NCBI RefSeq assembly: GCF_028389875.1
Contig: NC_084663.1
Span: 15,948,666-16,012,665 of the forward strand
Length of the DNA: 64,000 bases
Reading direction: 5' to 3'
DNA from: Rhea pennata
Lineage: Eukaryota > Chordata > Aves > Rheiformes > Rheidae
This document shows positions 24,401 to 30,189 of the stretch, in pieces. Both the position numbers and the translations under genes were made by a program. Within the stretch, counting starts at the first letter, position 1, and each line of letters begins with the position of its first letter. The notes below the pieces were generated by a model. The model saw nothing but the letters and a program-made list of their open reading frames with translations. It did no database searches and had not been told where the DNA came from.

Positions 24401-24697
24401 GGCTGGCGGAGGCCGCACGTGGAGGAGGCGGAGAGCCGCGAGGCGCGGCCGATGAGCAGGTCGCCGGTGGCCGGGTAGCAGCTGCCCTCGGCGCAGCCGT
24501 AGCTGTACTCGGGCTCCTGCGCCGCCGCGGCCCACAGCCCTGCGCGCCCGCGGAGGGAGGGAAGGGGAGCGCGGTGAGCGGAGCCGCCCGCGGCCGCGCA
24601 GGGGCTCGCCCTGCCCGACGGCGGCGGCGCGGCGACGGGAGCGGGGCCGGGCGGCATTACCGAGGCAGCAGCAGAGGTACACCTGGAGGCGGCCCAT
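3324..24697 (-). CDS. LAMB1: Laminin subunit beta-1, 5' part of gene (23 coding exons; 3' end outside the window)
   Basis: Laminin beta-1 is a secreted chain of basement-membrane laminins such as the alpha1-beta1-gamma1 trimer. Twenty-three exons, each with consensus splice signals, join into 3,388 coding bases (1,129 residues plus one base) without a stop. In order they give a signal peptide (about residues 1-21), LN domain (to about 270), LE repeats 1-5 (about 271-545), L4/IV-B domain (about 549-767) and LE repeats 6 to about 12. Diagnostic stretches are [42 protein letters not shown] and the cell-binding motif YIGSR (residues 948-952). Residue numbering runs close to human LAMB1 (1,786 residues as I recall). 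The last LE repeat and the coiled-coil exons lie below position 1. LAMB4 is next upstream in the same direction. The identity is secure; only the noncoding 5' end is unresolved. Confidence 0.97.
3617..3834 (-). CDS. LAMB1: LAMB1 coding exon 22: LE11
   Basis: Acceptor cttgcag, donor GAG|gtaagg, 218 bases, residues 1025-1097. It encodes [39 protein letters not shown] and an alanine/arginine-rich end before GPACNE. GC is very high, with conservative changes against human. Confidence 0.95.
4102..4326 (-). CDS. LAMB1: LAMB1 coding exon 21: LE9-LE10, second half of YIGSR
   Basis: Acceptor ttggaacag, donor GCA|gtgagt, 225 bases, residues 950-1025. It encodes [35 protein letters not shown] and [13 protein letters not shown]. 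Same length as LAMB4 exon 48009-48233. Confidence 0.96.
4762..4925 (-). CDS. LAMB1: LAMB1 coding exon 20: LE8-LE9, first half of YIGSR
   Basis: Acceptor cgtgtag, donor TAG|gtatgg, 164 bases, residues 895-950. It encodes [30 protein letters not shown] and CNAGYIG. The YIGSR adhesion motif is cut by the intron in its glycine codon. The nearby PDSGR motif reads PESGR here. Confidence 0.95.
5621..5852 (-). CDS. LAMB1: LAMB1 coding exon 19: LE7-LE8
   Basis: Acceptor tgttgcag, donor GAG|gtaccg, 232 bases, residues 818-895. It encodes [44 protein letters not shown] and GHSCER. Same length as LAMB4 exon 51326-51557. Local GC content is very high. Confidence 0.96.
6113..6256 (-). CDS. LAMB1: LAMB1 coding exon 18: LE6
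   Basis: Acceptor ccgctcag; donor GGT|gtacgt, chosen over an overlapping GT two bases upstream because only this choice keeps the frame into exon 19 ([12 protein letters not shown]). It also gives 144 bases, the same as LAMB4 exon 52099-52242. Residues 770-818, including [15 protein letters not shown] and [19 protein letters not shown]. Confidence 0.93.
6312..6337. repeat. (CAC/CAT)n short tandem repeat
   Basis: A short run of cac and cat triplets in the LAMB1 intron just 3' of exon 17 in the transcript. The histidine run it encodes on the plus strand is not a gene. Confidence 0.7.
6359..6563 (-). CDS. LAMB1: LAMB1 coding exon 17: end of L4 domain
   Basis: Acceptor tttcgtag, donor TAT|gtatgt, 205 bases, residues 702-770. 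It encodes [37 protein letters not shown], and [13 protein letters not shown] before the first cysteine of LE6. Confidence 0.96.
7105..7228 (-). CDS. LAMB1: LAMB1 coding exon 16: L4 domain
   Basis: Acceptor caacacag, donor TCT|gtgagt, 124 bases, residues 660-701. It encodes [20 protein letters not shown], the region of a laminin beta-1 peptide reported to bind cells and heparin, and ends ESPYTLIDS. Confidence 0.96.
7737..7864 (-). CDS. LAMB1: LAMB1 coding exon 15: L4 domain
   Basis: Acceptor tccctcag, donor CAG|gtcagt, 128 bases, residues 618-660. It encodes [19 protein letters not shown] and [20 protein letters not shown], close to human beta-1. Confidence 0.96.
8425..8583 (-). CDS. LAMB1: LAMB1 coding exon 14: L4 (IV-B) domain
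   Basis: Acceptor cactgcag, donor CAG|gtgggc, 159 bases (53 codons), residues 565-617. It encodes [32 protein letters not shown] and VRYEPQ. LAMB4 uses two exons (58447-58578 and 57292-57477) for this interval. Confidence 0.96.
8584..10406 (-). other. LAMB1: LAMB1 intron between exons 13 and 14
   Basis: No coding similarity found. This is the position where LAMB4 has an extra in-frame exon; I looked for a counterpart (VKPTALP-like) and saw none. Confidence 0.7.
10407..10542 (-). CDS. LAMB1: LAMB1 coding exon 13: LE5 end and start of L4 region
   Basis: Acceptor cctcgcag, donor CCT|gtgagt, 136 bases, residues 519-564. It encodes [16 protein letters not shown], then [20 protein letters not shown], the conserved lead-in to the IV-B domain. 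Confidence 0.96.
10905..10979. repeat. 75-bp pure purine tract
   Basis: An uninterrupted purine run on the plus strand (gggagaggg and aaaaagaga repeats) in the LAMB1 intron between exons 12 and 13. It could form triplex DNA. Confidence 0.85.
11635..11714 (-). CDS. LAMB1: LAMB1 coding exon 12: end of LE4, start of LE5
   Basis: 80-base exon; acceptor ccccgcag, donor CAA|gtgagt; residues 493-519. It encodes [19 protein letters not shown]. It has the same length and phases as LAMB4 exon 60662-60741. It has no ATG-started reading frame and was found through splice sites and homology. Confidence 0.95.
11979..12091 (-). CDS. LAMB1: LAMB1 coding exon 11: LE4
   Basis: Acceptor aattgcag, donor CTG|gtaagc, 113 bases, residues 455-492. 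It encodes [24 protein letters not shown] and [13 protein letters not shown]. Confidence 0.96.
12497..12676 (-). CDS. LAMB1: LAMB1 coding exon 10: LE3
   Basis: Acceptor ctcgtag, donor AGT|gtgagt, 180 bases, residues 395-455. It encodes [29 protein letters not shown] and [14 protein letters not shown]. The matching LAMB4 exon (63466-63645) is also 180 bases. Confidence 0.96.
13051..13239 (-). CDS. LAMB1: LAMB1 coding exon 9: LE2
   Basis: Acceptor tgtcgtag, donor AGC|gtgagt, 189 bases, residues 332-395. It encodes [17 protein letters not shown], a [12 protein letters not shown] stretch and [15 protein letters not shown]. An intron of only 85 bases separates it from exon 8. Confidence 0.96.
13325..13445 (-). 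CDS. LAMB1: LAMB1 coding exon 8: LE1
   Basis: Acceptor taacggtag, donor AAA|gtgagt, 121 bases, residues 292-332. It encodes [18 protein letters not shown] and [19 protein letters not shown]. The LE cysteine spacing is intact. Confidence 0.96.
13547..13628. repeat. Degenerate AT-rich tandem repeat (ggatatactttt)
   Basis: The motif ggatatacttt occurs three times at irregular spacing, mixed with gcatatg elements, in the LAMB1 intron between exons 7 and 8. Confidence 0.6.
14256..14295. repeat. Perfect 20-bp tandem duplication
   Basis: The 20-mer agcatgccacccaggcttcg occurs twice with no gap in the LAMB1 intron between exons 7 and 8. Confidence 0.9.
14752..14954 (-). CDS. LAMB1: LAMB1 coding exon 7: end of LN domain, start of LE1
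   Basis: Acceptor ccccgcag, donor ATG|gtaaat, 203 bases, residues 224-291. It holds the LN end ([23 protein letters not shown]) and the first LE cysteines ([10 protein letters not shown]). Confidence 0.97.
14955..16232 (-). other. LAMB1: LAMB1 intron between exons 6 and 7
   Basis: AT-rich intron of about 1.3 kb; nothing recognised. Confidence 0.7.
16233..16296 (-). CDS. LAMB1: LAMB1 coding exon 6: LN domain
   Basis: 64-base exon; acceptor ttcctgcag, donor AAA|gtatgt; residues 203-224. It encodes [20 protein letters not shown]. The codon for N224 is split with exon 7. The intron between exons 6 and 5 is only 111 bases. Confidence 0.95.
16408..16596 (-). CDS. LAMB1: LAMB1 coding exon 5: LN domain
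   Basis: Acceptor ttgttag, donor GAG|gttaga, 189 bases (63 codons), residues 140-202. It encodes [39 protein letters not shown] and [15 protein letters not shown], the core of the LN beta-sandwich. Confidence 0.97.
16597..19175 (-). other. LAMB1: LAMB1 intron between exons 4 and 5
   Basis: About 2.6 kb. Roughly 17.8-18.45 kb is more GC-rich, with overlapping short open frames on both strands. None resembles a known protein and none fits the laminin frame. Confidence 0.7.
19176..19249 (-). CDS. LAMB1: LAMB1 coding exon 4: LN domain
   Basis: Short 74-base exon; acceptor cccctgcag, donor AAG|gtaagg; residues 115-139. It encodes [16 protein letters not shown] followed by [11 protein letters not shown] is a potential N-glycosylation site that is also present in human beta-1. 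Confidence 0.95.
20154..20167. repeat. G14 homopolymer
   Basis: Fourteen consecutive G on the plus strand inside LAMB1 intron 3; its length is likely polymorphic or prone to sequencing error. Confidence 0.85.
20830..21260. promoter_or_regulatory. Intragenic CpG-rich block (possible CpG island)
   Basis: A sharply bounded GC-rich and CpG-rich segment of about 430 bases in LAMB1 intron 3, just downstream of exon 3 in the transcript and bordered by a T-rich tract. It is long enough to be a CpG island. It could be an internal promoter or a methylated, GC-biased patch; sequence alone cannot tell. No laminin coding frame lies in it. Confidence 0.45.
21375..21510 (-). CDS. LAMB1: LAMB1 coding exon 3: LN domain
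   Basis: Acceptor ttgtttcag, donor ACG|gtatgc, 136 bases, residues 70-115. It encodes EDKKCFIC, the HETLNPDSH stretch, and [19 protein letters not shown], a hallmark of beta-chain LN domains. Confidence 0.96.
21511..24369 (-). other. LAMB1: LAMB1 intron between exons 2 and 3
   Basis: About 2.9 kb. The end near exon 2 is very GC-rich and carries the 69-70 bp minisatellite; the end near exon 3 is AT-rich with a short CA run (21858-21870). No coding sequence recognised. Confidence 0.75.
23570..24170. repeat. GC-rich minisatellite, unit 69-70 bp, about 8.5 copies
   Basis: The phrase ctgccctgccccacagcctg and its flanks recur with a period of 69 bp in the first copies (landmarks 23572, 23641, 23710) and 70 bp later (23780, 23920, 24060; the copies between differ in part). 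Each unit is itself a degenerate double of about 35 bp. It is C-rich on the plus strand, so the LAMB1 pre-mRNA is G-rich here. It sits about 200 bp from LAMB1 exon 2. The long open frames across it on both strands reflect composition and are not genes. Confidence 0.92.
24370..24539 (-). CDS. LAMB1: LAMB1 coding exon 2: end of signal peptide, start of LN domain
   Basis: Acceptor gcgcgcag, donor CAG|gtgaga, 170 bases, residues 13-69. It completes the leader (LWAAAA) and encodes the LN start with [19 protein letters not shown] and STCGL, nearly identical to other vertebrate beta-1 chains. It lies inside the CpG island. Confidence 0.95.
24661..24697 (-). CDS. LAMB1: LAMB1 coding exon 1: start codon and signal-peptide start
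   Basis: The ATG at 24697-24695 has a strong Kozak context (gccATGG) and opens [13 protein letters not shown]. The exon ends G|gtaatg. Joined to exon 2 it gives a hydrophobic leader ending in an alanine run, then QEPEYSYGC, matching the mature start of laminin beta-1. The three-cysteine core of the leader differs from human. Human LAMB1 has, as I recall, an upstream noncoding exon; none could be placed here. Confidence 0.9.
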
Positions 24698-24710
24698 GGC
24701 GGGACGGCGC

Positions 24711-24740
24711 GGCGCGGCTCGGCGCGGCTCGGCGCGGCGC
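24711..24740. repeat. Three tandem 10-bp copies in the LAMB1 leader
   Basis: The 10-mer ggcgcggctc occurs three times in a row (the last copy with a changed end), starting 14 bases upstream of the LAMB1 start codon, so probably within the 5' untranslated region. The G+C content suggests strong RNA structure. Confidence 0.8.
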
Positions 24741-25410
24741 GGGACCCCGCTCCGGAAGCGCCGGTCTCTCCCTCGGCGCCTCCGCCGAGAGCTCGAGCGC
24801 CGGCTGGTGCACGCAGGCGCCGCAGTCCGGCTCCCGGGGAGCGGCTCCGCGCCGCCGGGCGCCCCCGGCCCTCCTCCTCCTCCTCCTCCTCCCCGCCGCC
24901 CCCGCGGGGCCGGGCCCAGCCCGACGGCGGGGCGGGCCCGGCCCGGCCCGGCCCCCGCTGCCCGCCCGCTCCGCGGGGCCCGGCCGCCAGGCAGCGGGGC
25001 GCGGGGGGCGCCGTCGGGGGCGAAGCGGGCGCCGGGGCTGGGGCAGGGCCGGCAGGGGCGCGGGGCACCGGGCAGGCCCGGGGGGGGGGCGGGCTGGGGA
25101 GGGCCGTCGGGGAAGGCTGCGCTGACCCGGGTCCAAGCCGAAGCCGAGCGCAGGGTGCGATGCAGAGGGGCCCCCTGAGGGAACTCACTGAGGGGTCGCT
25201 GCCCCCCCTTCCCCAGCGCAGGGAGGCAGTGCGGGAACGGGGGGGTTGACCCAGTCCTGCCCCCCGACCGAGGGGGAGGAGGGCAGCGGCAGCAGCAGCC
25301 GCCCTCGACGCCTGCCCCGCGTCCGTCGCTGGGCGCCGGGGCTGCGGCTCCAAAGAGCTGTTTCCCCCGCCACCGCCCCGCGCTGCCCTGCGGAGCCGTG
25401 AAGGCAGCGG

Positions 25411-25440
25411 GGCCGGGCCGGGCCGGGCCGGGCCGGGCCG
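25411..25440. repeat. (GGGCC)n simple repeat
   Basis: About six copies of a pentamer ggccg/gggcc, upstream of LAMB1 inside the CpG island. Confidence 0.85.
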
Positions 25441-26082
25441 CGCGGCCGGGACCCGTTAGCGCCGGGCGCCACGGCCTGCCCGGGCCCCGGCGGCGGCGAG
25501 GAGGCCGCTGCGAGAGCCCGGCCCCGCCGCTCGCCGTTCGGGCGCCAGCCCGTCCGTCTGCCGCCCCTCGCTTTCCTGGAAGGAGGCAGGCGAGAGCGGC
25601 TGCGAGGGGCCCGCCGCCACGTCCGAGCTCCTCCGGCTCGTCCGACCCGAGTATTAAATTCCTCGGGCTCCAGCGAGGGGTTTAATCATTAGGCAGCCAA
25701 GCTCGCCCGGGGCCGACGGGGAGGTTCTGGTGGTAAATAAGTGCCGGGGAGCCGTGGTGAAGGAGGGAAGCGTTTGCCCTCCTGCTGTGACTGCTGCCCC
25801 TGGAGAGCTGTGAGGAAGGTGGGGGGGGTGGGGGTGCGGAGGGTGAAAATAAAGGTTTTTTTGGGGCTGGCTGAGGAGCGCAGCCCCGGGTTTGCGCACC
25901 CCTGGCTGGATGTCTCAGTCCATACGCGTGAGCTTTGCTTGCACGCGTGTAACACGTGTAAATCTGTAGCAGGTCCGCGTCCTTTGGGAACGCTTGGCCC
26001 TTACTGTTTGCGGGCCCTGAGCGAAACGCAGCGCCGTCTGTCCGTCCCACAAAACCCTTCCGAGGCGGGCAAATATGTTTGT

Positions 26083-26172
26083 TTTCATTTGACAGATGGA
26101 TAAGCAGAAACATAGAGATATCAAGCGACTTGCCCTGAAGGTTAAACACCAAGTCTGAAACATAACCCGGGA
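26083..26172 (+). mobile_element. MIR-like SINE fragment
   Basis: The stretch containing ttgacagatggataagcaga, then gcgacttgccctgaaggtta and a tail ending aacccggg follows the order of the MIR core and 3' region (acagatgaggaaactgag, then tgacttgcccaaggtca, then gaacccagg). It is diverged, as expected for an ancient element. Confidence 0.6.
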
Positions 26173-28447
26173 ACGTGGACTGAGGAGCTGGCGGGTCTGC
26201 TTCGTTAAAGGCGCCCAGGAAAGGCGGCCGCTTTAGCTGAAATGGCAGGTGGTGTTACTGCGAGCCTCTTCTGCAAGGTGCCGGGTCCTTCCGAGTCACA
26301 GAACTCACACAGGTTCACAGCCACAGCATGGCTTCTGCTTTCAGATCGGCCCTTCAGTGTGACAAATGTGTTTGTCCTGCTACAAGAAACCGTTTTGCTG
26401 TGCTGTGGTTAGAGAGCTCCACCGCTACCGGAGAGGCGGGTGGCAGGATGCTGCAGCACTGAGCGTACACATGAGTGTGCAAGGACAGATAGTGCATCAT
26501 CCCACTGCGCTTTTTTCTGTCTCATGCCTGTGTTTTTTCAATTTTTATTGAGATTTTCTCCACCTTTTCTTTCCTGTTTCGTACTCTCGTAGAGTGGATG
26601 TCCTCCACCAACTATAAAAAGGGCCAGATTTGCCCTCCTGAGGTCCTTGTTGCTGCAGTTAGCTGCCCAGGTGCGCCGCAGCCGGCACGAGCTGGGGGTG
26701 TCGTCGAGGCCGTGCTCGGGGGGGGAACCGAAACCCCACTGAGACACTCGGCGTGTTGGTAGGGAGTCAAGGAGCTCGTCTGGGCCGTCGCCCCGCGCAG
26801 TGTGTGTGAGATACCACGACCTTACGAGAACAATCAGCGTTTGAGTAATTCTTCAAATGATAGAAATTAAGTTTTGTGTTGCGTCCTATCCCTAAGCCTG
26901 GTGAAGTGGCTTCACAGCCTGGGGGTGTCTGTGTTTCTCCTGCTTGGGTTGGAGGCCTCCTCAAAGAATCAAAGCTCAGAATTGCCTTTGACTTCAGTGG
27001 AACCCAATGTATCTTCCGTTTTCTCATAACACTGCCACAACTGAATGCCTAGCAGATAGAGCTGAGATCATTTTTAATTACTTGTATCTCCAATTATATG
27101 TATTTTTGGTTATATGTTATTTGTCATTTGATTTAATGCTGTTGAAGTCAAAACAGTCTACCAAAAGATAATGATTTCAGTAACTTTTTCAATAACTGTT
27201 TTACGAAGTCACTTCCAGGGACAAGAGAGAGAGCTGGGGAGAACTAAAAATAGGTGTTTTTGATCCAGACACACTATTCTTACACAAACCAGGTTTGCGA
27301 AAACACTTCAGAATTTTTTTGCCGCTTGCAATGAGGAATGGTGTGTATTTTCAAAGCTCTGAAGTTGCCACAAAATGGATCTGGTGTCCTGTAGCCACGG
27401 ATATTGTCAGATCTGCTGGGCTTGCGTGCTCCTACTACGCCTGGAGGAGTGTATGAGACTTGGCGCTCCTCACTGACTTCCGTCTTCCCATTTCCTCTTT
27501 TCTTCCAGGGTTTTTGTTTCCTCCCATAGGGAGATCTCCTCTGCTCAGGCCTATTTAACTGCCTTATGTTTACAGTCTCTTTGTTTGTGCAGCTTGTCCA
27601 AAGCCATATGGCAACTATCACACTGACAAATTTAGCTAACAGTTGTTTTTTGGAAGAAAATCTTTAACTTTCTGCTTGTGAATTTAGATTTTTAGAGCTC
27701 TGAAGGAAATAATTCTGTTTTGTAGTCAGTTAGGATTTTTATATAAGAGCTTCAGTTTACCTGTTTCAGGTACAATGTAGCAGACCACGTTTACATCTGC
27801 AAAAAGTCTGAGTTCCCTTTTGGAAGCAATACATAGAGACGCGTGTTGGCAGCTTACTGAGTTGTGTACTCTGACTAAAACAGAGGTGCTTTATTTAATT
27901 ATATCAGAATCATCTAACATGCACTTGTCCTTGCTGACAGTCTAGTAACTTATCAAGAAGTCTTGCACCTCACAGATGACTTTTTTTGAATGCTAGAATT
28001 CAGGAAAAGTTAAACCGCAGATTACGTGCATGCCTGCATTCAGATGTCTTTGTTAGATTGTGTCAAAGTAACAATTTGGTTCCATCATTTTCACAATGAA
28101 AGGAATTAGGTTTGCCTGGAGCACAGCTGGTTTGAATTGCAGGAGTATCTCTGAAATCTCACCTAGGCCGGTAATTCCCCATGCAAGCCCCGCGCTGCAT
28201 ATGAATGCTGCTTTGGCTCTCATAAACACGGAGTGATAACTAGGGAGGTTTTATCTCCTGGGGACTGAAACAACGCTCGCTCTTGGCTAAGGGCTGTCTG
28301 ACACATGCCGCGGTGGGGAAAGCTGCATTTTACAAAGGTGGGGTGGGGGGAATGCTGGGTGCCTCCGAGAAACTGCATAAAGTCCCTAACGGACGGGGAC
28401 ATCCCCCTCTGCGCCCATCTGTGAGACAGTCAAGGCGAGACTAACAG

Positions 28448-28575
28448 GACTGATTTTCACTGAGGAAAAGCCAGTGTTAATCTGTGCAGCTTTGTGCAGG
28501 AACATGAAATATCATGGCTGGGATTTGAAACTGGGGTCTACATCCCTTCAGTCTTTTGAAAACCTTAGCCCTTTT
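28448..28575 (+). mobile_element. Possible second MIR-like fragment
   Basis: The segment with attttcactgaggaaa, then ggctgggatttgaaactggg and gtctacatcccttcagtctt resembles the second half and 3' end of MIR. The middle part is poorly matched. Confidence 0.4.
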
Positions 28576-29860
28576 CTAGCATTTTCTTAAATTCAGTCTC
28601 CTTTCTTGGAAAAAAAAAAAAGTAAGTGACAACTAAGGACTGTTCTTGTATTCTTCATGACTGCACGAAATGACTGCATGAATCCCAATTTCTGTGGAGT
28701 GCTGCGTGCATGCAGGTAGGGAAGAGCTGGAGAAGCAGTTTTTCAAAATTCATGGCTCTGCAGATTTACTGCTTAAACGTTAAGTGCTGCAGTTATTCTC
28801 AGCTTACTGGTTGCTTTAATGGAGAATGTGGGCAACCCTTTACGAGCAAAAGAAAAAGTCGTATTTCTGAAGCACTGATTTAGTGCTGCTGAGATTCTGC
28901 TTTCATTGCAATTGTAGTGCTTTTAAGAAACCTAGTAAAATTATGCATCAATTAGACCTAATGTAGTCTTCTCTGCTTTGGATCAACGTTTGCTCTGTGG
29001 GTTTAAGAAGCGTAGAAGTGTGCCAAGGCAGCCGTCTGTGTTGGCCTGCTCTTACGTTCCTTGAAGCATGAGACCAAGCACTACAAAAGCTTATTCCCAA
29101 GTGGAGTGTCTGCTTAAAATTTGTCCTGGGAAGAAATGCTCTGTGCAGGACAGCTGGGGAATCAGGCATACCTTGCTAATAGCTGTGAAATCTTTAATGT
29201 GTGGCATTGTAAACTGCGATTTCTTTTATTTTTGTGTGGGTTAAATAAATTAAACCAAATGAGATTTTGGCCAAAGCATGCAAAAATACCACCTGGAAAG
29301 GTGCACTGACAAAGAAACCACCTCAAAGTTGGTTTCGGTGTTAAACATCTGTGCACTGCCATCCAGTGGGCACCGGCGATTTTGCTTCTCCTCGCCCCGC
29401 TCCCAGCGATGCGTGGAGTTGCGTGTGTTTTCAGTGAACCCAGCGGGCATGCATCGCCTGGCCCGGGTTACTGGTGAACCCTTCCCTGCTCTGCCTCAGC
29501 AAAAGCGAAGGGATGGAGAAAGGGTGGCACCCTGGAGACAGCGCTGGCTGTCAGTGCGGATGTCGACAGCAGCACACAGCCCTTCGCTGTGCACGCCCCT
29601 CTCCCCGTCTCTACGCAGTCCTGCGTCCCCATCACCGAACAGGCATGGTGGTGGCACCACTGCACATCACGTTATTGAAGGGTTCAACGGTAAGACATAA
29701 GGTGTCAATAAATGATAGGTTTGGGGGAGTTTGTCCTTGAGACTGTTACCTGGAGCTGTATGAGATACCCTCTTTGTGCATTTCCAGCCCACTAGATTGT
29801 GTACAGGAGTATATTATAGAGTTCCCTTAAAAACTGCATCCTGATTAGTCAATCAAGTGT

Positions 29861-29866
29861 TTTATT
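29861..29866 (-). terminator. LAMB4: Candidate LAMB4 polyadenylation signal
   Basis: The minus strand reads AATAAA 184 bases past the LAMB4 stop codon. It is the closest canonical signal I see; other AATAAA sites further on cannot be excluded. Confidence 0.5.
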
Positions 29867-30049
29867 AGAAGATTTTTTCTATTTCCATATCAACTCAACT
29901 GGACTAAAAACCAAGAGGAAGTTACATTGTTTCCTGTGCCAAAATACTGTATGCACCGTCAGATGTATTTACAGAGGACAGCTGGGAAGTTCAGGAGGTG
30001 GTAAGCATGGAGACTTCAGGTTCGCTTGACATGATGGTCTGCTCAGACC

Positions 30050-30189
30050 CTAACTTTTGCATGTTGCATACTTGCTTTCCTGCTCAGTGATTTCATTTTT
30101 AATGGCTATCACTTGTTCCTCTAGTTGTCTGAGTTGCTCTGCCTTATCTTGTTTGGTTTGATTCAGGTCCTGGAGCTTCTTCTCCAAAT
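30050..30189 (-). CDS. LAMB4: LAMB4 window exon 25: last exon, C-terminus and stop
   Basis: Acceptor actcttatag, stop TAG at 30050-30052, residues 1369-1414. It encodes [20 protein letters not shown] and [20 protein letters not shown]. The cysteine three residues from the end is the conserved inter-chain cysteine of laminin beta chains. Confidence 0.94.

Larger units (their letters stand above)
23400..25690. promoter_or_regulatory. LAMB1: CpG island and presumed LAMB1 promoter region
   Basis: GC-rich, CpG-dense sequence covers LAMB1 exons 1 and 2 and about 1 kb upstream of the start codon, ending near 25.7 kb where the sequence turns AT-rich. GC boxes of Sp1 type are visible, for example ggcggggcgggc near 24930. 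No TATA box was identified. The transcription start cannot be placed from sequence. Confidence 0.75.
25700..29800. other. Intergenic region between LAMB4 and LAMB1
   Basis: Short frames on both strands show no recognisable family, and no exons fit either gene. Two segments resemble the SINE MIR and are listed separately. The rest shows nothing I can name. Confidence 0.7.

Noticed and set aside
23296..25125. 609-codon open frame on the plus strand, with matching long frames on the minus strand
   Set aside because: It runs through the minisatellite and the CpG island over LAMB1 exons 1 and 2. It is proline/alanine/cysteine repeat sequence caused by GC-rich DNA with few stop codons, on the strand opposite to a proven gene.
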